Positions 1-8,691 of a stretch of 64,000 bases of DNA are shown here, in pieces. Each line of letters begins with the position of its first letter. Positions within the stretch are counted from its first letter, which is position 1. Source of the stretch: Chitinophagaceae bacterium DXS (lineage in GTDB: Bacteria > Bacteroidota > Bacteroidia > Chitinophagales > Chitinophagaceae); assembly GCA_030345135.1 (NCBI GenBank), contig CP128386.1, positions 3,373,677 through 3,437,676 of the forward strand, read 5' to 3'. The position numbers and the translations under genes were made by a program. A model generated the notes under the pieces. That model did no database searches and was not told the origin of the DNA. It was given only the letters and a program-made list of their open reading frames with translations.

Positions 1-1160
1 CAAGCGCAGCCAATCCTTTTGCATATCCATTGTTTCCTTTTGCAAACCCGCCTTATGCAGCACGGGCTTATGCATATGTGAGTGCCGCACAATATGATGC
101 GCTGGTTGCATGCTGGCATTATAAACAATTGTACAAAAGGGCTGCACCTTATAAAACCGATAGTACGATTGAAGCGAAAGCAGGAAAATCCGACCTGCCT
201 TCGTACCCATCTGAAGCAGCTGTTTTAGCAGGTGTTACGGCAGAAATGATGAAGCTTTTATTCCCTACTGAAATCGGCTTTGTTGAACAGAAAGCTGTTG
301 AACAGGAAACTGCCGCAATCATGAGCGGAAATGCTACACGTAGCGACGTGCAGGCTGGCGATGCTTTAGGACGTGCCATTGCTCAGCAGTTTTTAGCCAG
401 AGGCAGAACAGATAATGCCGGCAAAGCTGTTGGCACACCTGAACAATGGAAGGCATTTGAAACTATGTGCGAGAGCAGGGGAGAAACTCCGTGGTACAGC
501 CTTGAAACGCCCAAGCGTAATCCAATGCTCCCCTTCTTTGGTAATGTAAAAGCTTTTCTGTTTGATTCTGCTACAAAAGTATCGCTACTTCCGGCTCCTC
601 CACCATCAACCAAAGGCGACCAGATGAAGAAGGAAACTGCCGAAGTATATTCTTATGTAACCCATCCAACAAGGGAAAATATACGTATTGTACATTTCTG
701 GGCTGATGGTGCGGGAACTTATACTCCTCCCGGCCATTGGGATGCCATTGCTGCCGAAGACTTCCTGGAAAAGAATTTCAGCGAAGTACGCTGGGCAAGA
801 AATATGGCACTGCTGAATATGTCTGTTATGGATGCCGGTATAGTATGCTGGTACACCAAATATTACTATTTCAATCCGCGTCCAACACAGATGAATCCAT
901 CTATCAAAACGCTTACCGGCATACCTAATTTCCCATCATATATTTCAGGACATTCCACGTTTAGCGGAGCAGCAGCAGCAATACTGGCGCACATCGTTCC
1001 TGAAAAGGCGGAAAAATATATGTCTATGGCGCAGGAAGCATCCATGTCAAGATTGTACGGCGGCATTCACTATCGCAGTGATTGTGATGCCGGATTGGCT
1101 GTTGGTAAAAAAGTAGGCGACTACGCGGTTGCAAGAGCAAAAACTGATGGAGCAGAATAA
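1..1160 (+). CDS. PAP2 / vanadium-dependent haloperoxidase-like phosphatase (5'-partial)
   Basis: The reading frame is open to the left edge (from base 3 or earlier), so the N-terminus, probably with a signal peptide, lies outside the window. The conserved acid phosphatase/haloperoxidase pocket is complete: K-x6-RP in KYYYFNPRP (about 858-884), an SGH box (945-953) and SR-x5-H-x3-D in SRLYGGIHYRSD (about 1047-1082). Family members use the histidine for phosphoester hydrolysis or to hold vanadate, and Bacteroidota versions are usually exported. The stop is 40 nt before a FecA-like TonB receptor on the same strand, suggesting one transcript. Whether it acts on lipid phosphates, on other phosphoesters or as a haloperoxidase cannot be read from the sequence. 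Confidence 0.85.
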   Translation, partial: SAANPFAYPLFPFANPPYAARAYAYVSAAQYDALVACWHYKQLYKRAAPYKTDSTIEAKAGKSDLPSYPSEAAVLAGVTAEMMKLLFPTEIGFVEQKAVEQETAAIMSGNATRSDVQAGDALGRAIAQQFLARGRTDNAGKAVGTPEQWKAFETMCESRGETPWYSLETPKRNPMLPFFGNVKAFLFDSATKVSLLPAPPPSTKGDQMKKETAEVYSYVTHPTRENIRIVHFWADGAGTYTPPGHWDAIAAEDFLEKNFSEVRWARNMALLNMSVMDAGIVCWYTKYYYFNPRPTQMNPSIKTLTGIPNFPSYISGHSTFSGAAAAILAHIVPEKAEKYMSMAQEASMSRLYGGIHYRSDCDAGLAVGKKVGDYAVARAKTDGAE

Positions 1161-1200
1161 ACAAAAAACAACTAACTAAGAGGAAGAACTTTTAACAGAA

Positions 1201-3384
1201 ATGGCAAAGCATCGGTTAATAATATCAGGACTTTGTTTGTTATGCATGACCGGTTTGGCGCAGGAGGTTAAGCGTGATACATTATTATACAATGAACTTG
1301 ACAGCGTAACAGTGCGGTCAAAATTAATGGGTGTAGGACGACTAAACGAAATTGAAGGCACACGTATTTACGCAGGTAAAAAAAATGAAGTGTTATACGT
1401 GCAGAACATGGATGCAAACATTGCTGAAAAAACACCGAGACAGATATTTGCAAAAGTACCAGGAGTTTTCGTGTATGATATGGATGGATCCGGAAACCAG
1501 GTAAATATTGCGGTGCGCGGATTAGACCCGCATCGTGGCTGGGAGTTCAACATCCGCAAGAACAGCATCATTACCAACTCCGATATGTATGGTTACCCTG
1601 CAAGCCACTATAACATGCCAATGGAAGCAGTTGATCATATAGAAATAGTAAGAGGAACAGCTTCGCTGCAATATGGCGCACAATTCGGCGGCATGATGAA
1701 CTATGTTACCAAACAGGCCGATACCACCAAAAAAATAAGTTTTGAAACAGTGAATTCTGCAGGTTCATACGGCTTACTAAGTACATACAACGCGATCAGC
1801 GGACGTATAGGAAAACTGGATTACTATGCTTATTACAGCAACCGGACTTCTTCTGGTTACCGCGATAACAGTAAGACTACTTCCAATGCCGAAGCAATTG
1901 CACTTGTATATCATGTAAGTTCCAGGGTAGATCTGAAAGCCGAGTTGGGCAGATCAACTTATACTTACCAGATTCCCGGCCCATTGACTGACAGTATGTT
2001 TTATGCCAGCCCAAGGCAGTCAACAAGAGCCCGGAATTATTTTAATCCGGACATCTATGTACCATCGCTTACACTGGACTGGAAAATAAGCGACAGAACA
2101 CGATTGACATGGGTTGTTTCTGGTGTTTTGGGAGCACGTAACAGTGTTCAATACGATAAGCCGGCAAATGTTCCTGACAGCATAAATCCGGTTACGTTAC
2201 AGTATAACAACAGGCAGGTAGATATTGATCATTTCAACAGTTATACAACCGAGTTGCGGTTATTGCACAGCTACAGAATCGGCAATATTTCAGGCGTATT
2301 CACCAGTGGCGTGCAGGCGATAAACAACGATCTCCATCGCCAGCAATTAGGTAAAGGCACAACAGGCAGCGATTTTGATCTGACAATTGTTGACGGCAAA
2401 TGGGGACGCGATCTTCATTTTAAAACAAAGAATATAGCTGCTTTTATTGAAAACAAATTCAACCTGACTTCCAAATGGTCCGTTAGTCCTGGCCTTCGTT
2501 GGGAACATGGTCAGTCGGATATGACGGGAACAATTGTTTACTATGATCCCGGAGATCTTCCCAACCGCATTAAACATGATTTTGCATTGTTCGGACTTAA
2601 TACGCAATACACATTCAGCAAAAACAGCAATGTGTATGCGGGATTTTCGCAGGCTTACAGACCGGTAGTGTTTAAGGATATTATACCTGCCAGTACTTAC
2701 GAGCGCGTGGATAAAAATCTGAAAGACGCACATGGATATACATTGGAAGCAGGCTACAGAGGATCTTACGGTTTCTTCAAATGGGATGTGAGCGTATTTC
2801 ATATGATTTACAACAACAGGCTGGGCATGTTAAGTGGACAGGATGATGCCGGTTCTCTGTACTTATACAGAACCAATATCGGTAATTCCCGCACGAACGG
2901 TTTGGAAGGATTTGCTGAATATAGTCTGCAAACGGGGAATAGAACATTCCTGAATTTGTTTACTTCTACCGCTTTAATGAAAGCAACTTATTTTGATGCA
3001 AACGTCCGGTCCGGCGACAAAAATGTAAGCGTAAATGGTAACGACGTGGAAAGTACCCCTAACGTAATTACCAGAAACGGCGTATCACTAAAATGTCATC
3101 GAGCCAGCGTTACGCTTTTGTACAGCTATACAGCAAAAAGCTATGCTGACGCGTTAAATACAGTGCAGCCTTCGGCCCCGGGTTCTGTTGGACTTGTTCC
3201 GGCCTATGGCTTGCTTGATATCAATACATCATACCATTTTTCAGAAATGGTTATGATCCGTCTGAATGTTAACAACGTAACCAATAAACAATATTTCACC
3301 AAACGTCCAACATTCTATCCGGGCCCCGGAGTCTGGTCGTCCGACGGACGTTCGGCGAATGTGAGTATCGGTGTTAAAATTTAA
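1201..3384 (+). CDS. TonB-dependent outer-membrane receptor, FecA-like
   Basis: 727 aa. A short signal peptide ending near GLAQ is followed by a plug domain (IFAKVPGVFVYD, NVAVRGLDPH-like region, then VDHIEIVRGTASLQYGAQFGGMMNYVTK) and a beta-barrel ending in SANVSIGVKI, whose alternating pattern fits an outer-membrane C-terminus. There is no carboxypeptidase-like N-terminal extension, so it is not SusC type. FecA/siderophore-type receptors import ferric chelates or other scarce ligands with TonB energy. It follows the PAP2 protein by 40 nt and is closed by a clear terminator about 105 nt downstream. The ligand is unknown. Confidence 0.85.
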   Translation: MAKHRLIISGLCLLCMTGLAQEVKRDTLLYNELDSVTVRSKLMGVGRLNEIEGTRIYAGKKNEVLYVQNMDANIAEKTPRQIFAKVPGVFVYDMDGSGNQVNIAVRGLDPHRGWEFNIRKNSIITNSDMYGYPASHYNMPMEAVDHIEIVRGTASLQYGAQFGGMMNYVTKQADTTKKISFETVNSAGSYGLLSTYNAISGRIGKLDYYAYYSNRTSSGYRDNSKTTSNAEAIALVYHVSSRVDLKAELGRSTYTYQIPGPLTDSMFYASPRQSTRARNYFNPDIYVPSLTLDWKISDRTRLTWVVSGVLGARNSVQYDKPANVPDSINPVTLQYNNRQVDIDHFNSYTTELRLLHSYRIGNISGVFTSGVQAINNDLHRQQLGKGTTGSDFDLTIVDGKWGRDLHFKTKNIAAFIENKFNLTSKWSVSPGLRWEHGQSDMTGTIVYYDPGDLPNRIKHDFALFGLNTQYTFSKNSNVYAGFSQAYRPVVFKDIIPASTYERVDKNLKDAHGYTLEAGYRGSYGFFKWDVSVFHMIYNNRLGMLSGQDDAGSLYLYRTNIGNSRTNGLEGFAEYSLQTGNRTFLNLFTSTALMKATYFDANVRSGDKNVSVNGNDVESTPNVITRNGVSLKCHRASVTLLYSYTAKSYADALNTVQPSAPGSVGLVPAYGLLDINTSYHFSEMVMIRLNVNNVTNKQYFTKRPTFYPGPGVWSSDGRSANVSIGVKI

Positions 3385-3490
3385 GAAGATAATGATGTTA
3401 ATTTTTAATCAACAAAAATTACCTTAATGCACGAATAAAAAGTTTTAGCAGTCTTGAAATACATAAATGCACGTCTGTGCAATTATCCGC

Positions 3491-3532
3491 AGTGGCTCAC
3501 CTAAAGGCAAACAGGGTGGGCTACTTTTTTTT
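3491..3532 (+). terminator. Intrinsic terminator after the FecA-like receptor
   Basis: AGTGGCTCACCT (3491-3502) pairs with GGGTGGGCTACT (3514-3525) over about 12 bp when G-U pairs are allowed, with an 11-nt loop and a run of eight T at 3525-3532. It is a classical stem plus U-tract, about 105 nt after the receptor stop. Confidence 0.75.
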
Positions 3533-3593
3533 GAAGACAGTAAGAAAGTAAGACCGTAAGATCGTAAGACAGTAGGACCGTAAGAGGGAATGT
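3533..3593 (+). repeat. GTAAGAC-word array between terminator and trehalase
   Basis: About seven degenerate copies of an 8-nt word (GTAAGACA, GTAAGACC, GTAAGATC and similar) start directly after the T-run of the preceding terminator. The same word, same orientation, forms the array at the trehalase stop (5193-5275), and its reverse complement lies at 46340-46406. This is the clearest array here that is not attached to a stop codon. A weak -7-like TAAATTTC lies just after it at about 3606-3613. Confidence 0.7.
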
Positions 3594-3633
3594 CGATAGA
3601 TATTTGTAAATTTCAGGCAGGAAACCCTCATGT

Positions 3634-5205
3634 ATGAAAAAAACAACATTCTGCACTATCCTGCAACTATTAACCTTAACTACTTTCTCACAGATGCCAG
3701 CTACACCTGACAAGATTTACGGCGAATTATTTGTGGATGTGCAAATGGGCCGGGTATTTCCGGATAACAAGACCTTTGTTGACTGCGTTCCCAAAAAAGA
3801 TCCTGCGACAATTGTCGCCGAATACAAAAAGATCAGGAGCAACCCCGCCATCCGCTTTTCGCTTCAGAAATTTGTAGAGGGTAATTTTGAACTGCCAGCC
3901 AATCCGGCGGATAAATATCAAAGTGATAAGAATGCAGATGTGCAAACACATATCAAACAGCTATGGCAGGTCTTATCCAGGAATCCGGATACTGAAGTAA
4001 AAGGAAGCAGTCTTCTCCCCCTTCCTAATCCATACATTGTTCCCGGGGGGCGTTTCCGTGAAGTGTATTATTGGGATTCCTACTTCACCATGCTGGGGTT
4101 GCAGGAAAGCGGAGAAACAGCAATGATTGAAAATATCATCAATAATTTTTCTTATCTCATCAGCCAGTACGGACATATTCCCAATGGCAACCGTACTTAC
4201 TACCTCAGCCGCTCGCAGCCGCCCTATTTTTCATTAATGCTTGGGTTGCTCGCAGAAAAAAAAGGTGATATGGTATATGCTCAGTACCTGCGGGCATTGC
4301 AGGCCGAGTATGACTATTACATGGATAAGACGGCAAAGACAAAACATGTTGTAAAAATGCCGGATGGGAGCATGCTCAACAGATATTATGACCAGGACGG
4401 TATTCCGCGCCAGGAGGCTTATAAAGAAGATGTGGAAGTTGCTGATAGTGCACTTAAATTATTGTCTCCGGCAATTCAACAAGACGCTGAAAGAAAAAAC
4501 GTTTACCGCCATTTACGTTCTACTGCAGAAAGCGGATGGGACTTCAGCAGCCGCTGGTTTGCAGATGGACAAAGCATGTACACCATTCAAACCACGAACC
4601 TCATTCCTGTCGATTTAAACAGCTTATTATACACGCTTGAATTAACATTGTCGAAGGCTTATAAAGCCAGCGGCAATCTGTTACAGGCAAACCTATACAG
4701 CCAGCTTGCAACTAAAAGAAAAAATGCCATCAATAAATATTTATACAATAGTGAGGACGGTTGGTACTATGATTATAACATTACAGAAAAGAAGCAGCAA
4801 AATGAAATGACAATAGCAGCCATGTCTGCTTTTTTCTCCGAAGTGGCACCCAAAGAATATGCAGCCAAAGCAGCAGCTATTGTAGAATCAAAATTTTTGA
4901 AAGATGGTGGCGTTTTAACCACTTTGAAAAATACGGGTCAACAATGGGATGCTCCTAACGGATGGGCACCACTGCAATGGGTAACTATAAAAGGTTTGGA
5001 AAACTACGGCCAGGATAAACTGGCAAAGGAAATTTCTTCGCGGTGGATCGCCTTAAATACCAAAGTCTACAAAGCCACCGGCAAGCTCATGGAAAAGTAC
5101 AATGTAGAAGATACCCAAAAAGAAGCAGGCGGCGGAGAATATCCCTCGCAAGATGGCTTCGGCTGGACGAATGGGGTGCTGTTGAAGCTTTTGAGTAGAC
5201 AGTAA
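3634..5205 (+). CDS. treA: Periplasmic trehalase, glycoside hydrolase family 37
   Basis: 523 aa; hydrolyses trehalose to two glucose. Both family signatures are present: PGGRFREVYYWDSY and QWDAPNGWAPLQW. The region containing the catalytic Asp (SGWDFSSRW) and the C-terminal EYPSQDGFGWTNGV carrying the catalytic base are intact. An N-terminal signal peptide (KKTTFCTILQLLTLTTFSQ) predicts periplasmic location. The length is typical of TreA. The start is the ATG at 3634; no Shine-Dalgarno is visible. The last codons (Ser-Arg-Gln-stop) are already part of the GTAAGAC-word array. A convergent PfkB kinase follows, so glucose release and sugar phosphorylation genes are adjacent but on separate transcripts. 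Confidence 0.93.
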   Translation: MKKTTFCTILQLLTLTTFSQMPATPDKIYGELFVDVQMGRVFPDNKTFVDCVPKKDPATIVAEYKKIRSNPAIRFSLQKFVEGNFELPANPADKYQSDKNADVQTHIKQLWQVLSRNPDTEVKGSSLLPLPNPYIVPGGRFREVYYWDSYFTMLGLQESGETAMIENIINNFSYLISQYGHIPNGNRTYYLSRSQPPYFSLMLGLLAEKKGDMVYAQYLRALQAEYDYYMDKTAKTKHVVKMPDGSMLNRYYDQDGIPRQEAYKEDVEVADSALKLLSPAIQQDAERKNVYRHLRSTAESGWDFSSRWFADGQSMYTIQTTNLIPVDLNSLLYTLELTLSKAYKASGNLLQANLYSQLATKRKNAINKYLYNSEDGWYYDYNITEKKQQNEMTIAAMSAFFSEVAPKEYAAKAAAIVESKFLKDGGVLTTLKNTGQQWDAPNGWAPLQWVTIKGLENYGQDKLAKEISSRWIALNTKVYKATGKLMEKYNVEDTQKEAGGGEYPSQDGFGWTNGVLLKLLSRQ

Positions 5206-5275
5206 GATAGTAAGACAGTAAGACGTGTAAGACCGTAAGATAGTAAGACGTGTAAGACCGTAAGATAGTAAGAAT
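5193..5275 (+). repeat. Stop-anchored GTAAGAC array at the trehalase 3' end
   Basis: Eight or so degenerate 8-nt words (GTAAGATA, GTAAGACA, GTAAGACG, GTAAGACC) run from the last codons of the trehalase; its TAA stop at 5203-5205 lies within the word CAGTAAGA. The same vocabulary occurs at 3533-3593 and, inverted, at 46340-46406. Confidence 0.8.
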
Positions 5276-5342
5276 GGGAGAATTGAGATGTGCGTAAGAT
5301 GAATACAAGATTGACCGAACACATCTTTCCCACAATACGACA

Positions 5343-5436
5343 CTTACTCCTCAAACCTTATACCTCATGCCTTACACCTGATACCTGACACCTGATACCT
5401 GATAGCTAATAGCTAAAAGCTGATAGCTCACAGCTA
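5343..5436 (-). repeat. Stop-anchored GATAGCT/TACCTGA array at the PfkB kinase 3' end
   Basis: Read on the minus strand, the array starts immediately after the kinase TAA stop (5437-5439) with TAGCTGTGAGCTATCAGC, continues in 7-nt GCTATCA words, and then changes to TCAGGTA/TCAGGTG words. Two vocabularies are thus joined in one array. Confidence 0.75.
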
Positions 5437-6375
5437 TTAAACCGCCAAATGCCTGAACGCCTCCATGGCGCCGATATGTTCGCTGGTTGTGGCTCCGGCT
5501 TTGTTGGCATTGTACACGATGGACTTCCATTCTTCAGCAGAAAGGTTTTGGATCTCTTCTGTCGATTTACGATGCAACTGAAATAAAATTGAACCTACGA
5601 ATGCATCGCCGGCACCAGTAGTATCTACTGCGATGGCAGGCACTCCGTGAACTATTACAATTTTCCCCTGGTGGGCAAGTAACGCACCTTTTTTCCCGAG
5701 TGTTATAGCGAATGAAGCATCAGAAAGTTTTTCCAGTACCTGCACAGCTTCTTCAAGTGTTGTTGTATTTGTTATCAGCAATGCTTCTTCATCACTCATT
5801 TTAAAGAAGTTGCAGCACTCAATAAAATGAAGGCTTTGCTCAATAAAACGCTGCTGATCATCTTTAAACAATAAATGGCGGTAATTGGGATCAAAGCTGA
5901 TGAACTTTTTTTCAGCTATTGCTTTTTGCAGCAATACCGTATAGGCCTTCTGCAAAAGACCAGGCAAAAAAGCAGTGGCAGAACCAAAATGAACAACAGA
6001 AATATCTGAAAGATCAATTTTTTCAATGTCATCTACAGAAAGCCATCCGTCAGCTCCGCGGTTAAAATAGAAATCCCGCTCTCCTTCATCAACCAGCGAT
6101 ACAAAAGCTAATGTGGTAAAATGCCCATCATCTTTTAACATCCATTGAGTGGAGACGCCAAACGACTCCAGGGTATCAATCAAATATTTGCCAAATGGAT
6201 CGCTGCCAACTTTCGCCGTAAGCGCAACATCTCCACCTAGTGCAGCTATTACTGCCGCTACATTCGCGGGAGCACCTCCCGCTTTCTTCAGAAAATTATT
6301 TGCATCGCTGAGAGAAGTGTTGGTGTCTGTGCAGATCATATCAATCAGGGCTTCTCCAATACACAGTACTTTCAT
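5437..6375 (-). CDS. PfkB-family carbohydrate kinase, probable fructokinase
   Basis: 312 aa, normal family length. The N-terminal CIGEALIDMI and GGAPANVAAVIAALGG patterns and the C-terminal catalytic box DTTGAGDAFVGS (catalytic Asp in GAGD) identify a ribokinase-fold sugar kinase; the AGGAPANVA sequence is typical of fructokinases. It would phosphorylate a free hexose, most likely fructose, with ATP in the cytoplasm. Start ATG at 6375-6373. It converges on the trehalase. Substrate assignment is from family resemblance only. Its stop abuts a GATAGCT-word array. Confidence 0.85.
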   Translation of the reverse strand: MKVLCIGEALIDMICTDTNTSLSDANNFLKKAGGAPANVAAVIAALGGDVALTAKVGSDPFGKYLIDTLESFGVSTQWMLKDDGHFTTLAFVSLVDEGERDFYFNRGADGWLSVDDIEKIDLSDISVVHFGSATAFLPGLLQKAYTVLLQKAIAEKKFISFDPNYRHLLFKDDQQRFIEQSLHFIECCNFFKMSDEEALLITNTTTLEEAVQVLEKLSDASFAITLGKKGALLAHQGKIVIVHGVPAIAVDTTGAGDAFVGSILFQLHRKSTEEIQNLSAEEWKSIVYNANKAGATTSEHIGAMEAFRHLAV

Positions 6376-6785
6376 ATGGAAGTTTTATTCGTTAGTAAAT
6401 TTTATAAGATTGAGGCACGTAGTCATTCTGTGATCCGGGCATTACAAAAGTTCCGCCAATAACTGATCGCTGTTCTCCATTTCCACACGCTGCGATTACA
6501 TGCTCACACAACACGAATATAGTTCAATAAAGTGCTTTTTACCAACACCTATAGCAGAAGTTTCGCAAGCTTCTGAACATACCCTCCATATGATTAGATA
6601 AAGTACGAAAGGCATCAGTCAAACAATTACAGCTAGCATCATTTGGCCGTTACCTTTTCGTATCATTAAAAATAAATATCTCAAAAATGCCCTCAGTTTT
6701 GCTATATTGCTTTAATTATGCGTTTCTATTTTGGAGACGATGCCGCGTTAAACAGCTTAATCTCTTTACTTTTTAAATCAGATGT
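6376..6785. other. Intergenic region between divergent PfkB kinase and YicC genes
   Basis: 410 bp with no gene I can support. It must hold the two divergent promoters. An A+T-rich stretch with TTTTG at 6697-6701 and TATTTTG at 6727-6733 lies before yicC, but the spacing (25 nt) does not match the usual 18-20 nt, so I do not call a promoter. Unlike most gaps in this window it carries no word array, which fits its lying between gene starts, not ends. Confidence 0.5.
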
Positions 6786-7661
6786 ATGCTTTTATCAATG
6801 ACAGGATTCGGGAGAGCGGAACAATCAGTTGCGGACAAAACCTTTTTGGTTGAGATGCGCTCACTTAATGGTAAACAATTTGATTTACGCTTGTTAATCC
6901 CTGCATTATTAAAGCCCTATGAATTTGACATCAGGAATATCATCAGCGAAAGACTGGAGCGCGGAAGTGTGGAGTGCGTTATAACCCTTAAACAAAGCGG
7001 GGCATCAAAACCCGTAACGATCAATACAGAGCTTGCCAAAACATATTATCAGCCTGTGTATGATCTCGCTACTGAACTGAACCTTAATACGGGAGATATA
7101 TTAAGTACTTTACTTAAGCTTCCTGAAGTTATTACACCTTCTTCAGAAACACTTAAAGATAACGAGTGGGAAGAATTTAAAAAGGTTCTTTCCGCAGCGG
7201 TTTCAGACCTGACTGATCATCGTAAAGATGAAGGAGAAATGCTGGAAAAAGACCTGATCTTACGTATTAACAATATAGAGTCGCAACAGGATGCGATTTC
7301 TGAAATTGAGCCGCAACGAAGGATTAAAATAAAAGATGGTCTTAAAAAGATCCTGGAAGATAATGTTGGAGCTGATAGTTACGATGCCAACCGTCTTGAA
7401 CAGGAACTGATCTATTACATCGAAAAAATTGATATCAGTGAAGAGCAGATCCGTCTGAAAAACCATTGCGATTATTTCAAAACGGTATTGAAGGAATCGG
7501 ATAATGCCAAAGGCAAAAAACTTTCATTCATCCTGCAGGAAATTGGCCGCGAAATAAATACCACCGGTTCAAAAGCCTACAATTCTGACATCCAAAAGTG
7601 CGTGGTTCTAATGAAAGACGAACTGGAAAAGGCTAAAGAACAAGTATTGAACGTGCTTTAA
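6786..7661 (+). CDS. yicC: YicC/YloC-family endoribonuclease
   Basis: 291 aa. The hallmark N-terminus MLLSMTGFGRAE, the central ERGSVECVITLKQ and the C-terminal half with KGKKLSFILQEIGREINTTGSKA plus the closing KDELEKAKEQVLNVL match the YicC family across its whole length. E. coli YicC has been described as an endoribonuclease that affects small-RNA stability; the role here is inferred. The start at 6786 gives the canonical SMTGFGRA N-terminus; an earlier ATG at 6782 is out of frame. Shortly after the stop, GCTATCA words begin (7664-7680). Confidence 0.9.
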   Translation: MLLSMTGFGRAEQSVADKTFLVEMRSLNGKQFDLRLLIPALLKPYEFDIRNIISERLERGSVECVITLKQSGASKPVTINTELAKTYYQPVYDLATELNLNTGDILSTLLKLPEVITPSSETLKDNEWEEFKKVLSAAVSDLTDHRKDEGEMLEKDLILRINNIESQQDAISEIEPQRRIKIKDGLKKILEDNVGADSYDANRLEQELIYYIEKIDISEEQIRLKNHCDYFKTVLKESDNAKGKKLSFILQEIGREINTTGSKAYNSDIQKCVVLMKDELEKAKEQVLNVL

Positions 7662-7770
7662 AAGCTATCAGCTATCAGCCCCGATCAGCACCCGAGGCTT
7701 GGAACTTACTTAATGGATGGTTTAAACGTAAAACGTATAACACATAACGTTCAACTCAGCGCTACTTCCC

Positions 7771-7778
7771 TATTTTTG
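7771..7778 (+). promoter_or_regulatory. -7 promoter element of gldH
   Basis: TATTTTTG is an exact match to the Bacteroidota TAnnTTTG element, 14 nt before the gldH TTG start. No convincing -33 TTTG is visible at the standard distance. Confidence 0.45.
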
Positions 7779-7792
7779 TAAAAAAGTATTAC

Positions 7793-8287
7793 TTGAACAA
7801 GTTTAAGCTTCTAATCGCAGGTAGATTGATACGCGTCTTTATCGTATTATTAATTATTTCCATTTTTGCTTCCTGCACAAAAATCGATTTTTTTGAAAAG
7901 ACCGTTTCGTTCAACAAGCACGAATGGAGCTCTGCTAATAAACCTTCCATTAATTTTTCCGTTTCCGACACATCTGCTTATTACAACCTTTTTGTAGTAT
8001 TGAGGCATTCGGATGCATATGGATATAATAATATCTGGTTAAACCTTACTGTTATTCCCCCCGGCGATACTGCCCAATCTGAACTAAAAGAATTTCAGCT
8101 TGCTGACAACAAGAAAGGATGGCTCGGCAGCGGCATGGATGATATTTTCGAACACCGCATCCAGGTAAACAAGCAACCAATAAAATACAAGGCGGGCAAC
8201 TATACTTTTATTCTGCAACAAATGATGCGCGAAGATCCACTGGAACATATACTAAACGCGGGGATAAGGATTGAGAAAGCAAAATGA
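7793..8287 (+). CDS. gldH: Gliding motility lipoprotein GldH
   Basis: 164 aa. A hydrophobic signal (VFIVLLIISIFASC) ends in a lipobox with the lipidated Cys near residue 28. The following FFEKTVSFNKHEWSS, the YNLFVVLRHSDAYGYNNIW stretch and the C-terminal ILNAGIRIEK fit GldH. GldH is one of the lipoproteins needed for gliding motility in flavobacteria; porT elsewhere in this window (54213-54932) is from the linked type IX secretion system. No in-frame ATG lies between the upstream stop (7745) and the lipobox, so the TTG at 7793 is taken as start. The stop TGA is inside the word GAGATCGCTGATCGCTG of an intergenic array. Confidence 0.85.
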   Translation: MNKFKLLIAGRLIRVFIVLLIISIFASCTKIDFFEKTVSFNKHEWSSANKPSINFSVSDTSAYYNLFVVLRHSDAYGYNNIWLNLTVIPPGDTAQSELKEFQLADNKKGWLGSGMDDIFEHRIQVNKQPIKYKAGNYTFILQQMMREDPLEHILNAGIRIEKAK

Positions 8288-8691
8288 GATCGCTGATCGC
8301 TGATTTTTGATCGCTGATTTAGGACGATGCTGATCGATCAGAACGCGTTTTATGCGTCACCTTCAATGTAAAAAGTGATATGATCTCAAGGCCGCTGATC
8401 GCTGATTTTTTGATCGCTGATTTAGGACGATGCTGACCGATCGGAAAACTTCTTATGCGTAATATTCGATTCAGCAAGCTGTCAAAGATCAATTGCCAGG
8501 CCACACTTGCAGAAATCAGACATCAGAAAATCAGAGATCCTCAGATCGATCTATTACGAACTCGCAGGTAAACAGACCAGACATCAACAAATCAGACATC
8601 AGAAATCCACATCTATTTTGTCAACCCAAATCCAATCACGAACTTGCATCCAGACAAATCAGACATCAACAAATCAGACATCAGCGATCAA
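8285..8691 (+). repeat. Inverted GATCGCTGATTT / ATCAGACATCAG arrays between gldH and the histidine kinase
   Basis: The gldH stop is in an array of GATCGCT/GATTTTT heptads. A block of about 103 bp is directly repeated (the shared AGGACGATGCTGA occurs at 8321 and 8424). From about 8515 to 8690 the opposite orientation appears as ATCAGACATCAGAAA, CATCAACAAATCAGAC and TCAGCGATC words, ending only a base before the kinase ATG. The two halves could pair as a long imperfect stem. No gene is supported in this stretch. Confidence 0.75.

Noticed and set aside
5053-5354. Minus-strand frames of 80-95 codons over the trehalase 3' end and array
   Set aside because: Three overlapping frames rich in Leu/Ser/Thr/Tyr arise from the GTAAGAC repeats; no homology or start context.
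6697-6733. Promoter for yicC from TTTTG and TATTTTG
   Set aside because: The 25-nt spacing and imperfect -7 element do not fit the expected layout.
8644-8691. Earlier TTG start of the sensor kinase
   Set aside because: The added 16 residues are encoded by intergenic words; the ATG at 8692 directly precedes the first membrane span.
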